Shown here piece by piece: positions 36,248 through 48,829 of a DNA stretch of 64,000 nucleotides (positions are counted from its first letter, which is position 1; the number at the start of each line of letters is the position of its first letter). Source of the DNA: Hermodice carunculata (lineage: Eukaryota; Annelida; Polychaeta; Eunicida; Amphinomidae); the NCBI GenBank assembly GCA_964020975.1, contig OZ026628.1, positions 11,990,276 to 12,054,275 on the forward strand. Reading direction: 5' to 3'. The notes under the pieces were generated by a model. That model searched no databases. It worked only from the letters and a program-made list of their open reading frames with translations, and was not told the DNA's origin. The translations under genes and the position numbers were made by a program.

Positions 36248-38436
36248 TGCCTCGCTCACTATCATTGTTTCCCCTTTGATCCAGTTCTTGTTTCTCGTCA
36301 TGTGACCTTTGCAACAAAGGAAGGTCTTTTTTTTTTTTTGCACAACACACAATGTGCTGGCGTAAAATTGCCGTAATTTTTTTTTTTTTTGCATTTCATG
36401 CAAAATGATCAACATGACTTTTGTTGAGTAGGCCCTTCTCTACATTTCTATGTGGTTTCTTTGTTAATTTAAATAAAAACTCGTGTCCCACACCCTAACA
36501 AAGTGAATATATTGATCTCAACCACGAATGGATCAAAACGACCAAGCCTGTGTGAATACAATTTATTGCATGTGCAACGGTCTGCACATTTTTCTTGGTT
36601 AGCTTCACGAACCATCGTTCGTGACACTAACCAATTTTAATTTTTCTTAAGATCGGTCGTGTGTCATAATTGTCATTAGATTATAGAAGTAGAGTTTGTT
36701 TGTTGCTGCAGTAAGTAGTCGATAAACGCACTTTATCGCAATTACTGATAAACTGCCAACATGATCATCATATGCAGCAGCAATATTTTCACCTGAGCCA
36801 TGTTTACCTGCGGCTGGCATATTTTACTCTTTCTGTGAAATTGGACCCTCTGCACTATTGTACGCAAAGACTGGTATTATGTCATCATTGTGACCAATTT
36901 ACAGAGTTAACTTTTGTTTCTTGCTTTTATAAATTATCTGTAATTGCCACTTGTGTTCATACAAATGTCGCCGAAGTAGCGAGTACTCCTGAACGAATCA
37001 TCGGTAGAAAAACAACACATTCGATTGGACTGCGAACACCATGTGATCGATTCCTGCCCCCTGACTGACCTACATGTAGAATGTACTAAAGAATCGTCTT
37101 CGGTAGTTTCCCACTGAAATGATGTTTGAAATAGAAGCAGTTTTGGCGGGGTTTCCCCTAAAATACTTTTGCATCAGCCAATGGGAGAGCTTTCGTAAAA
37201 TAGACAAAGTGCTCCGCATTCTAACAATGTGAAGACCATGGCAGGTATATGAAAAAAAGACTTAAACTGTGACAATGAAATCACCCAATTTTTGAATGGC
37301 AGTTTTGCAAAACTACATTTTTCAAATTGTCACAATCAACAGCCCGATCATAGATTTAAATCATCATAGAAGGAAAATATTCATTTTTAAGGCAAAATCA
37401 AAATAGTCATCGACAAGAACTGACGTTTCTCTACAATGAAACGTTCGTGATTGCATGTAAATAAACACCACCAGGAATTTGTGACTGCCTTTAATCAGCC
37501 ATTTCAACAGTTTGAGTGATGCACTGTTCTAGTACACTGGAAACTGGCGTGCTGGGTGTTAACGGCTAGTCCTAAAAAAATTTAACCAATTTGAAGAACA
37601 GCTCCTCACAAAAAATATCTCTCCTCTCAATGTCTCATGACATAGGATCCATGCATCAAGATCACAAACATGTGCGCATAGATATATTTAGATCATGGTG
37701 GATCTTCTTAGTGCAAAAATCTCGTTTATTCTCTCGGTAGTACGCTCTGCAGAAACTCCTGTCAGTGCAGTCAAAAACGCAAGCGTGCAAAGCCAGAAAT
37801 CATTCTTGCGTGTGAATGATCAAGACCAAAAACATTTCAAGCATGCTACATGGGAAGTAAGCACGCTCATTTTTCTAGCACGACAAACTGGTGTGCCACA
37901 AATTTGCGCACAAGTCAGTTTTCGCATCTGGCTAGTGGCATCTCATTCTGGTTGGCCAGAAAATCTGGCAAGTCAGATTATTCACTAGCACAGTGTGTTA
38001 CAAATACGAAATCGGTACTGTAATAAGCCAAGTTGATATTTCAGAGCAACTAGCTACCAGAATATGGGTCACAGGTCATTAGAGACCGGAATTGATCTTT
38101 CTTCATTCACTCACTTAAGTTTTCTAGGTAACCAATGCCTGACTTTCCCTTTTGGAAAGTTCGTGGATATTTTCCTGAAAATACTCTCAGAGAATTTTCA
38201 AGTGACCAAAGAGGCTTCTAGTTCTACCAGGGCAAAATGTTTCCCAAAACTCATTTGTTCACAGTTTTTCGGTTTGGCTATTGGTACCTCCTGTGGTAAT
38301 TCATCAGAATTTATCCCCAGTGACCTCTGACCGAATTAGGGGTGAAACTAGTGACTGAGCATGCTCAGCTGAGGTAGGGACTTGGCTAATTCCCGGGAAA
38401 GAGTTTAACAAAGTGTTCTAAAATAAAAAGACTCAC

Positions 38437-38559
38437 CTGTCTTGTCCCTGGCAGTGCTCTTATGACGTCTCACCATGATTGTCACTATAACAGCTGTGAT
38501 AATGGCTATAAGGACGAGAGGTACTCCTATGGCAACACCCAACATGTCGACTCCCCCAC
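38437..38559 (-). CDS. Receptor transmembrane exon
   Basis: 41 codons, phase 1 to phase 1: GGGVD, then a hydrophobic span of about 25 residues (MLGVAIGVPLVLIAIITAVI and beyond), then the stop-transfer RRHKSTARDKT. Acceptor TTATTACAG; donor ACAG|GTGAGT. This orients the Ig/FN3 domains outside and the tyrosine-rich tail inside. Confidence 0.88.
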
Positions 38560-38689
38560 CTGTAATAAGTGAATAATTCATCCCAGGTCTAGTCTTCATA
38601 CATAATGGCTAATGCCTTAAAACCCCTCGGCCACCGACAAGAAAGATCTGGTTCTCCTGATATAATGCACAAGAATTTCAACAAAAACT

Positions 38690-39245
38690 AAACCGAATGA
38701 CCTTTAAATTGAGTAATGGTCATTCTCCATCAAACTTGAGTTCACGTTTCGGAAGGGAGATCAACCGTAAAAAGTTTTGTGATCATAGCTTGTCTGGTTC
38801 TTCTGATATTCCTTGCATTTTTTTATTTGAAGTAGATTGACCCTGGTGGCCTTGAAATCAGGTCAAGCTCACGCCTTGAAACCTGAGCTGGGCTCTTACA
38901 AGGGTGGTTAACTGTAAAAGTCTTATGATCCTATCTTATCCAGTTCTTAAGATCTCATGTACAAGACATTTATTAAAGAGAAAAATTGTCTCTGGTGACC
39001 TTCAAATTAGGTCGAGGTCACTGTCCTTCACATTTGATGAAGACCCTTACAAGGGTGAGTATCTGTAAATGTTTCATGATCCTAGCAATTATGGTTCTCC
39101 TTATATTGTGTGGAAGAAATTCATACAGAATTGATCTATGTGACCTTAAAATTGGGTCAAGGTCATTGTCTTTCAAACTTAATGTAAACTTCAAAAAGGG
39201 TGATCAACTACAATAGTTTCATGATCCCAGCTTATCTGTTTTTTT
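38690..39245. repeat. Tandem array of about 145 bp with TGACCTT/AAGGTCA pairs
   Basis: Four diverged units each contain a (T)GACCTT...AGGTCAAGG-type pair and a TTTCATGATCCTAGC-like block. A GATAGACAGACAG-type sequence follows at the right end. It belongs to the same broad repeat style as 47.0-48.1 and 50.3-51.3 kb. Confidence 0.7.
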
Positions 39246-39635
39246 TTCTGAAATCGCACTTGAGAAGGGGCACAGGGATAGACAGACAGATTCACACACC
39301 GAAGCAGGCAACAGCAATATTACCCATCCCCCCATATCGGTCAGGGGGTAAAAATCTGTTGCTGTCTTTGAAATACAGCTATTACTAACAAAGATTTTGT
39401 GTGGTCCATTTGGTATTTCATCCTGCAACATATTGGTCCTTTACACATTTCTTGGGACAAACTCAAGAAACATTGGCATTTGGCCAATTGGCTAATGATA
39501 AGAGTAGTCTGTGATTCACCAGAATGTAAAAAATATGAAAAATTTTTTGTTTGTCCTCGTTCAAAAACAAAATGTTTATTTAAAGCCATAAGTAATACCA
39601 ATCCAAAGAATATGCCTTATGTCCATTATGCTTAC

Positions 39636-39908
39636 CTGGAGAACTAAACTCCTGCGACTGGACGACAAGATCATCCCCGTCATAGACCTTCAAGACAAAG
39701 CTATACTCCTGGCCATCACGCAGACCACTGACTGTCGTGCTTTCTGTTTCATTCCCTTGGTTTTCAGTTTCACAGTTAGTCTTACCAGGTTTGTCACACC
39801 ATTCTATCATATAGTGCGTATATTGACCTGTTGGTCTGACCCAGGTCAGTGTGGCTTCACTTCCCTTACGTTTAACCATGAACTTGTTCAAGTTGAACTG
39901 AGGACGAG
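39636..39908 (-). CDS. Receptor FN3 exon (membrane-proximal)
   Basis: 91 codons, phase 1 to phase 1: ARPQFNLNKFMVKRKG, then ATLTWVRPTGQYTHYMIEWC, then SGLRDGQEYSFVLKVYDGDD. The conserved Trp in LTW and the Tyr in EYSFVL mark a fibronectin type III fold. Acceptor CTCTTGCAG; donor CCAG|GTAAGC. Confidence 0.88.
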
Positions 39909-40059
39909 CTGCAAGAGTTTACAACAAGAGACTGCAGTCACCATTCTTGTTTCAGTTTTTTCCAACATTCAATTTATCTCTCACACAGTTCTGTAGTCAT
40001 ATTTTGAAAAGAAAGGGGATCACCAGATGCACTATTACCAAGATACATGTCAATAAGAC

Positions 40060-40400
40060 AGTCTGATCTTTCAATCAAGGTTACTCAAGGTCAAAATTGA
40101 CATCAAAAGAAATCCCACAGATACTTTTCTATCACTGTTTACTGGTAACCATGGGCAGTTACCAATCATAAACGAATAGGTTGGTTTCACCTTTCAAAAA
40201 TAATTCACTGTCAAAATTAATAACATCAAATGAAACCCCACAGGTACTTTCCCACCAGTGTTCAAAAGTAACCATGGGGGGATGATCCTCAATTACCAGG
40301 ACATAAGCCAATCAGTTAGCTTGACCTTTCAAGATCAGTCAAGGTCACAATTTAAGAACCATAAAAGAAATGCATTGGTAGCCGACCCTCCTATCTGTGC
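40060..40400. repeat. Intronic tandem repeat of about 125 bp
   Basis: Two to three diverged units contain CTTTCAA..A..TCA(A)GGTCA, ATCAAA(T/A)GAAA(C/T)CCCACAG and GTAACCATGGG. Non-coding. Confidence 0.6.
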
Positions 40401-41940
40401 TAAAAAGTAGCCATTGACCTTGAATTCCATTACCCAGGTACAGGCCAGTATGTCATATTTGTTGCTCTCCAAGTTATTTTTATGAACAAAGTTTCCACTA
40501 ACCCATGAACAGCCATGATAAAATTATGATGAGTGGCTAGGGGCACAACAAATGGAAACAAACAAAAAACATTTGCATATGAACATTAAATATAGGAGAC
40601 AACAATTGGTTGGTAGGTTAACCAACATCCACTAATGCACTGTTGAAAAAAAATAGTGTTATGGAGTACCCAGAAGTGTCCTAATGCAATTTCAGCCCGA
40701 TTGGCTGAGCACTTCAAGCAGGAGATTTTTTTTAAAGATTCTGCGCATAAATAGAACAAATTTATTCATTAAAAATTTTTAAAATTATTGGGGCATGACC
40801 ATTTTAAGAAACTCAACACATCGCCACCAAAGGTACATCCACAACAAGTTTTGCACGATGAAGTGTGAATTACCATTAAAATCCTCATTGATCTTATGTT
40901 AATATATTGGACTGGGTGCATTAATCCACAAGTACCCAAATTGAAAAGAACAGCTAACAATCCAGAACAAAAGTTCTTTTTGAACAGGTGTGTATTTGAC
41001 CCTTCAGTGATGTACATTTCCAACAGGTTTCACCATATGAGTGACAGCTTTGAGAAGACATTAAAGTATATTAACACACAAAAATCCATGTAAAAAAACA
41101 GGGAAAAAAATGCAGTGTCACCTGTTGAAGAGTTCAGATCTTAGGATACCCAGATATATTCTCATGAAATTACAAAGCAACTGGCTGAATGGTTTCAGAC
41201 AATAAGATTTAGATTTGGCCAAAAAGATTATGAATGCAGGATCAAAAATTCACTGTAGAAACAAGAATCCCATGGACCCATGGCTTTGCTGACATATGTC
41301 AGTATAACCTCATGACCATCAACAAAAAATCCAATTCCTGAAATGCATTCCCTCCGTGATTCTAACCCCATTAGTCAAGGTCATCCACATCATTCAACAA
41401 CAAACTTTCACATGCAAGACACTTTGTTGCCCATTTGGTATTACTTCCCTTATTCTTTTTTTTTAATACATTAAATTTAGGTTGTTTTTTTTCCAAGTGT
41501 TAAATGACCTTGTAATATATATATCAAGGTCACATCACATATTAAAACTTTGACTGTTGGCTTAATGCATATTTGATTAAGTTTTGCAATTCCATCTCAA
41601 TTTATTCTGTTATGGACATCATCTGATCATACTAAAATAATTTGCTAATATGCATTCTCTATGTGACCCTAGGACTGTTAGGGGAAACGACATTAATTTT
41701 ATGCAATATCAAACTTCAAAATATGATACACATTTGTGGTACATTTGCTACTGTAATCCTTCTAATTTCTCAACATGTTAAATTTATAGTGTCCTTACTG
41801 CTTCTTTAATGACCTTGAAATATAGACTGGGGTCAGCTACAATTTGATAATTTGCCTTGAACCACTTGACTGTGGAGTTGAAAGATTTCAACTCTCTGTA
41901 CTGCTGGGCATAAGACTAGAGTTATGCTCAACCTGTGGTC
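40401..41940. other. Receptor intron with degraded repeat modules
   Basis: Around 40660-41230 the text resembles the 60.4-64.0 kb modules (ACCATTT..A..AAACTC, CACCAAAGGTACATCC, GTTTCA..GATGAGTG), but heavily decayed. The rest is AT-rich and unassigned. A perfect 9-bp hairpin lies at 41875-41894. Confidence 0.45.
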
Positions 41941-41954
41941 AGTCATTACTCATT

Positions 41955-41995
41955 AGCCTCTGATGAGTCCAGTGAAGGACGAAACGCGTCAGGCT
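41955..41995 (+). ncRNA. Hammerhead ribozyme (compact, minimal stem III)
   Basis: All core elements are present in order. Stem I 5' side is AGCCT (41955-41959), followed by CTGATGA (41960-41966). The stem II hairpin is GTCC-AGTGAA-GGAC (41967-41980), followed by GAAA (41981-41984). A minimal stem III CGCGT ends in the cleavage triplet GTC (41988-41990), and stem I 3' side is AGGCT (41991-41995). Stem I pairs over 5 bp and stem II over 4 bp. The palindromic ACGCGT stem III is the type known from satellite- and retroelement-borne animal hammerheads, which cleave best as dimers. Cleavage would follow C41990. Only one copy is seen in this window. Confidence 0.85.
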
Positions 41996-42000
41996 TATTT

Positions 42001-44079
42001 GGCACACCGTGTATCTGTTCTTATCAACACTTGCCTAGTCTCAATGCATATATCTTGTATAAATTTTCAACGTCTATCTCAATTTATAATTAAAGTAAAA
42101 ATTTCATGTACTTTTAATATCTGTGATTCTAGTTTCACTTAATATCACCAGCAGTGCCAACTTGACCAGTGTTTCCATTACGATTTTTTTCAGGGGGTCA
42201 CAAGAAGGGAAATTCAGGGGAGAATACTAAATTTTCACTGATTTTATATATACATGTGAATAAACAACACTTGTGACCATTTAGAATTATCTCAGCGTGT
42301 ATTTAGGGTTTTGAAAGGGTAATATATCCCCATTTGGGGGTTACTGGAAACACTGTTGACTCCACACACCACAGACTTTTATCTGCTAACTGTTCTTGTA
42401 ATGATATATTGATCAGTGTTGATACATGTGCACAAGTTCTGACTAATGACCATAACCCAAATTTATGAAAATTGTGATAATATTTTCCTAAAATGTATTT
42501 CCTCCATGAAAATATGTCAAGGTAACCCATAATATGCAACATAAACAGTTTAATGATAGTACGCATCTGTGGTTTATATATGGTATCATAAGCATTATTC
42601 TGTCTCAACATATTGACGTTCATGTGTTTTCAGTACATTTAGGTCGGTGCCTATTGTAATACTACAGATAGCAAGACCAAATTTCAACACATTTTCATCT
42701 TTAAGTCTGACTGACATTCCTACCAAGCTTTGTGATGATTCAGTAAAAACTCTTTAAAAAAAAAAGCATTCTCAAAATTTTCACATCTTCGCCAAATTTT
42801 TTGTACTATAGGTGGTGCCATTGATATCGAACTTGACCAGGATTTGCACACACTTGAAGTCCTGGAACTTATTATGAGGACCAAATTGAAAACTGTGGAC
42901 TGTGTCACGTCCACAAGTGAAAGTTTTTGGGAAAATGGATGGTCAGACATGAGGGATCACATAAGATCTCTAATATTTGGTCAGCAGAGCTGAAAAATGA
43001 CCCACATCAATATGCTTAGTAGAGACCACTCATGATGTAGATCCCACCACATTTGAAGAGGTCCAGCCATTGGTCCTAGAGAGTAAGATCATTGGGGAAT
43101 GGAATTTGAACAATTTTCGTCTTAATAACCATCAAGTTTGAAGAGAATCTGTTTAGATGCTCAGGAAAAGACAAAAAGGTGAATTGTTGGAGCACCAGAC
43201 AATGAATGCATATACAAGGAGTATGTAAATTCAATTAACTTGTCAGTCTGCTCAGCTAATAAAAAGGTTTCAGAGGCTGTCATGTATATGTAAATAAGAC
43301 AAATTTAATTACATGGGGTGGAAGCTGCTTCCATGACCATTTGGATAATGGAACCTCACTAGTATTATACACAATAGAGATTTTTACTTTACCCACAATT
43401 CACTAATTTCATAAAGATCCAGCAAAATTAAAAACTTGTATCACAAATGATGTTTTCAGCTGCTGCTCAATGCTAGACTCTCTATTTAATGTTATGGTAT
43501 ACTTGCGGATGAAAATACCTCCCATAGGTCCATTACTTGAATAGCATACAAAATGGTGAAAGCGTAATATGAAGTTTCTATTCGATCCAGAGATTTTACA
43601 ATTCCGGTCAAATATAGGTATGCGAGGAAAAAAATCCAGCATTGAGGGGCAGCCACAAACACTGTGGTTAGTTTCCCTGCTATTTCTGGAGACTTCCAAC
43701 AGCTCGTGCTACAAATGATGTCTCCAGCTACCACTCTGTGCTACATTCTGTTTTTAATCTTATGGCATGCTTACTTACAAACATTAAGCTTCACCCTCCT
43801 TTGGTGTGAACAAAGCTGAATTGACATTTTTCCTTGGTTTAGATGGAGGTAATGTGCCTAATCCCCACTGAGGATAGATGTTTATCTGGGGCATCCGGTC
43901 TTCACATATGTTTTCTACATTTCACTCTAAATGTTTTCTGTTAATGATGGATTTATGTACAAAAAGTAAATAAACCACATTTCACAAGCAGGCTCTTTTG
44001 AGTCATCTGAGTGGGAAAAGGTTAATTACTTACCCAGATGCTGTCGCAGTACATTATCTGAAGGTTGCACTATATTGTA
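42001..44079. other. Receptor intron, no gene
   Basis: Intronic DNA with scattered degraded repeat text (for example GCCATTGGTCCTAGAGA near 43065). No exon or intact element is visible before the TA target at 44080. Confidence 0.4.
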
Positions 44080-46813
44080 TACAGTACCGATTTCGCATTC
44101 GTAACATCCCAAGCTAGCAAAAAATCTGGCATGCCAAATATTCTCGCCAACCAGAATAATATGCCACTAACAGATGCCAAAAATGAGTTGCGTGCAAATT
44201 CCTGGCATGCCAGTCCATCATGCTAAAAAAATAAGCACGCTTACTCCGCATGCAGCACGCTTGAAATATTTTTGGTCTCGACCATTAGCACGCCTGAATT
44301 GTTTCTGGCTTCACACACTCGCGTTCTCGACTGGACTGACAGCAGTTTCTGTGAAGCGTACAACCAAGTGAATAAAGGAGATTTTTGGCGCTAAGAAGAT
44401 CCACCATGATCTAAATGTATATGCTCCAGGGTTTGTGATCTTGATGCATGGATCCTTATGCCATGAGAAGAGAGGTGTTTTTTGTGAGGAGCTTTAAGTT
44501 CTTCATATAAGTTTATTTTCTTGTATGATCAACCATGAACTCCTAGCATTCCAATTTCTAGTGTACTGGAACAGCGCGTCATTGCTTACGCCCACCCATT
44601 TCGAGTAGACTCAAAACTTTTGAACTGGCTGATTGAAGGCTGTCTCAAATTCCCGATGTTGTTTATTTACATGCAAGCACACGTTTTATTATAGAGAAAC
44701 GTTAGTCTTGCCGATGGCTATTTTGATTTTGCATTAAAAATGAATATTTTCCTTCTACAATGATTTAAATCAAAGATAGGGGCATCGTTTGCAACAATTT
44801 GAATGATGTAACTTTGCAAAACTGCCAAAAAATAGGGTGATTTCATTGTCACGGTCTTGATCTACACGCCATGTTCTTCACATCGTTAAACTGCTGAGAA
44901 CCTTGTTTATTTTAAGATAGAAGCCCTCCCATCTGCTGAAACAAAAGTATATTAGGGGAAACCCCGCCAAAACTGCTTTTATTTCAAATATCATTTTTGT
45001 TGGAAACTAACGAAGACGATGCTACAGGATATTCTTGGTCAGTCTGGGGGCCGGAATTGATCATATGGTGTTCACCATCCAATCAAATGCTTCGTTTTTT
45101 TTAACGATGATTCATTCGGGAGTATTCGCTACCTTGTGTTGTGAAGTCTGGCTTGAAAGATGGGCAACATTTGTAGAAACACAAGTGGCAATTACAGACA
45201 CTTTATTCAAGCAAGAAACAAGATTTAAAGCTGTAAACTGGTCAGAATGATGACATACTACCAGTCTTCACGTACAAAAGAGCAGAGGGTCAATTTTTTT
45301 ATGGAAAGAGAGTAAAATACACCAGCCACAGGTAAACATGGCTCGGGTGAAAATATCGCTGCCACATGTGTTAATCATGTTGACAGTTTATCAGTGACTG
45401 TGATAAAGTGCGCTAATAGACTATTTACTGCAGCAACAAATAAACTCTGCCACTATAATTTAATGACAATGATGACACACAACCGATCTAAAAAAACAAT
45501 TTAAGAAGAACCATCGTTCGTGATGCAAACCAAGGAAAATAAATACAGGGGTCACATTCAGCTTGCGTACTGCGTCATAGACACAAAAAATACAGAAATG
45601 ATGCCTGGAAATTAATAAAACATTGTCATTTTGCGTCTCTGTGGATGCTCGCACAAAAACGCGATGCATTTTGAATGATACAACTGCAAAAATTACCCCA
45701 AGCGGTCACTGTGTTTTGCATTGACCATTATCATGATTACGTATCATACTGATGGAATCCTGTGGTGTTCGCCTTACTATATAACAAGCTCTATTATTTA
45801 CTAAGAAAAAATATTCCTGGGGTATCCCTCTAAAAATTCCCCAGAATTGGAATGGATTTACATCATTTCACATCATTATAAATGCGCAAAGAGCACTTCC
45901 AGGCTCCTCATCGGGTGGATTTGATCACGTGCCGCTCACTGTCCAATCAAATTCATTGTTGTGCATGTGCCTGTCTCATGCCCGCAATGTTGGGAAGGTA
46001 CAAGTAGTATTACACAAAGTTTATTGGCCCTAGGTGTTCAATTTTCACATCATATTTTTACCAAGAAGACTTCCATCAAACAAATCTAGACACAGATAAA
46101 GGCCCGAGTGACAGTTCATTACGGCGGGCAAGGAAAATACGCAGATTAGTCATCGCACGGTTACACGTGGACAAAGCAAAAATAACACGATGTTATTGTT
46201 GTTCATCACCGTCTCCGATGGTAGTTCTTATTGTTTTTTAACAAAATTTGGTTGTTTTGATTTTATTGAAATGTTTGACTGGAAGAAATCTGTATGACAG
46301 AACAAGATAGGAATGAAATTTATGATCAACAAAGCGAAAAACCATGCCTGGGTGCAGGCTGTGTACACTCGCTTGTGTGTTGCACAGCTTGTAGGCCTAC
46401 AGCGTTGCTTGGTGAAAAAAGTGACAAACTTAAGTTAAGATCAGGCTCTTAACACCGCCTAAGGCATCAAATTTTTCAGGTATATTGTAATAGAAAGTGC
46501 ACGGAAATATAAACCATGTAATTTTTGACCATTTCATCACGTGGAATCAATCGCAAAAACAACACAGCCCAGGCATGTTCAATCATGCATGCCGCTTGTT
46601 GTGCAAGCCAGTTAAAAAACTGTCCACTGGCACACAGTGTGCAATACCAGATACTGGCACAGTGGCAGCGTGCTAGGGGTTAAGCCCCCTTCACAACCAA
46701 TTTTTTGGTAGCCCAAGGATGTGTTATAGACTTAGTCTTAACAGCAGGTTCCTGGGTAGATTGAATCCATCCTTGGTACAGTCAACAACTTTTAGACCCT
46801 TTTACATCAAGTT

Positions 46814-46903
46814 GGCATATTAGTAACTTTTTATTCAATGTTAAATTTTATAATAATGGGCATATTAGTAACTTTTTATTCAATGTTAAATTTTATAATA
46901 ATG
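46814..46903. repeat. 45-bp direct tandem duplication
   Basis: GGCATATTAGTAACTTTTTA and the following ATTCAATGTTAAATTTTATA occur twice in immediate succession, almost identical. Confidence 0.92.
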
Positions 46904-47048
46904 AGTTATCAACGTGAGCATACAGACCTTATGTTATGTTCATTTCTGGGCTTAAGTTACCTGCATGTTTTATTTATTTATCATTTTGATGTATGTTGAT
47001 TATACCAAAAAAAAACTTGAACAGGCTGATTTTCCAACAGAAAATCAA

Positions 47049-48140
47049 ATGTCTCCCCATGCGCCCTTATTACTGTCACCCTTATTTTTATAAATAGGCA
47101 TACTGATTCCAATGATCTACAGATATGGTGAAGGTACACTCTTTATTACATTTCAAAACGTTGATCTTTGACAAAATGCCCACGTGACCTTGAAAAATAG
47201 GTCAAGGTCATACATTTGCAGTTACAAGCAAGGTCTTACAGAAGTCTTACATAGAAACATAATCACACAAAAATGTCAACCTCTTTAAGACAAATCTTTC
47301 TCGAGTGCATCCGCAATGATTTTTAAAAAGTGGCCATGTGACCTTGAAAATCGGTCAAGGTCACCCATCTACAATCCCAACCTAGTTGGTATTATGGTAC
47401 ATAAACATGCAAAATTGCAACCTCCTAAGTCAAATCCTTGCAGAGTTGTTGCATGCATGTCAATTTTAGATGACATGGCCATGTGACCTTGAAAATATAT
47501 CAAGGTCACCTGTCTGCAATCCCAAGCAAGATCATATATAGGAACATCTTCACATAAAATTGCAACTTCCCAAGTCAAATCTTCCTAGAGTTATCACATC
47601 CACATTGATTTTAGATGAAAACACCCACATGACCTTGAAAAACAGGTCAAGGTCATACATCTGCAGTTACCAGCAAGGTCTTACAAAAGTCTTACATAGA
47701 AACATAATCACAACAAAATGTCAACCTCTTTGAGTCAAATCTTTCATGAGTGCATCTGCAATGATTTTTAAAAAGTGGCAATGTGACCTTGGAAATAGGT
47801 CAATGTCACCCATCTACAATCCCAACCTAGTTCTTATTTTGGTACATAATCATGCATAATTTCAACCTCTTAAGTCATATCCTTGCGGAGTTATTGCATC
47901 TGCGTCAAATTTACATGAAATGCACGTGACCTTGAAAAATAGGTCAAGGTCACCCATCTGCAATCCCAAGCAAGGTTTTATATAGGAACATCTTCACAAA
48001 AAATATCCCAAGTCAAATCTTTCTTGAGTTATCCCGTACACAGCGCACAGAACAATGTGTTAAAGAAGAACAAGAACAAGAAGAAGCGAAAGAAACGGGC
48101 GCAAAAACAATATGTCCCCTGATGCACGGGGAGACATAAT
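47049..48140. repeat. Dispersed repeat: ATGTCTCCC-bounded minisatellite module
   Basis: Starts ATGTCTCCCC after CCAACAGAAAATCAA and ends in a hairpin (GTCCCC ... GGGGAGAC, then ATAA). Inside are units of about 155 bp with TGACCTTGA...TCAAGGTCA. Near the end is GAAACGGGCGCAAAAACAAT. A second copy is at 50287-51262. Confidence 0.85.
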
Positions 48141-48829
48141 CAATTTATCAAATTACATCAAATGAAGTCCAGTTTGCACAATTTCAGACTCGACCCATTG
48201 ATTCAGTTCATGGACCCACTATAACGGACCCATACTGAAAAATCCTTAATGTGACCCCTGTGCATAGACCAGTACCCATGCAATTGTATTCACACAGGTT
48301 TGACCATTTTGATTAATTTGTGATTGAGATTGATATATTTACTTTATTAGGGTGTAGGGCACGAGTTTTTGTTTAAATTGACAAAGAAACCACATAGAAA
48401 TTTAGAGAGGGTCTTACTCAATAAAAATCATGTTGATCATTTTGCATGAAATGCAAAAATAAAAAAAGATATGGCACTTTTACGCCAGCATGTCGGGTGT
48501 TGCTCAACAAAACTTTAAATGACATGCTTCTGTTGCGCAGGTCACGTGACAAGAAACGAGACCGGAATCGAAGGGTAAACAAAGATAGCGAGCAAGGCTT
48601 GCTGCTCGCACGCTATGCCCAGTTGAGGCAAAGTACCTGTTCATGGAACTTGCACAGCTGTTTGGCATGCCAGAAATTTGAGCGCAAGAGATTGGCATGC
48701 TATTTGCAATGGCATATCGCAGACAAGAAAGCTCGCAACTAAGCACGCTCAATGTGCTGTGCAATGCCAAAATGGTTAGCTAGCAAAAGGGACCCATATG
48801 TGAAATCGGTACTGTAAATGAACAATTAC

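Larger units (their letters stand above)
45545..48261. mobile_element. Nested 2.7 kb element with 14-bp TIRs
   Basis: The ends ACAGGGGTCACATT and its exact complement bracket sequence that is absent from the matching place in element A (near 36560). The CAGGGG end recalls hAT elements, but no clean 8-bp target duplication is visible. It is non-coding and contains a 2 x 45 bp duplication and a tandem-repeat module. Confidence 0.72.
44082..48814. mobile_element. TIR DNA transposon B (TA target), carrying a nested insertion
   Basis: CAGTACCGATTTCGCA at 44082 and its near-perfect complement ending at 48814 are flanked by TA. Outside the nested insertion (45545-48261) it aligns in reverse with element A. 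It carries the empty target site that proves the 16.7 kb insertion in A. No transposase is seen. Its right end lies 13 nt inside the receptor intron, next to the exon at 48830-49420. Confidence 0.87.
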
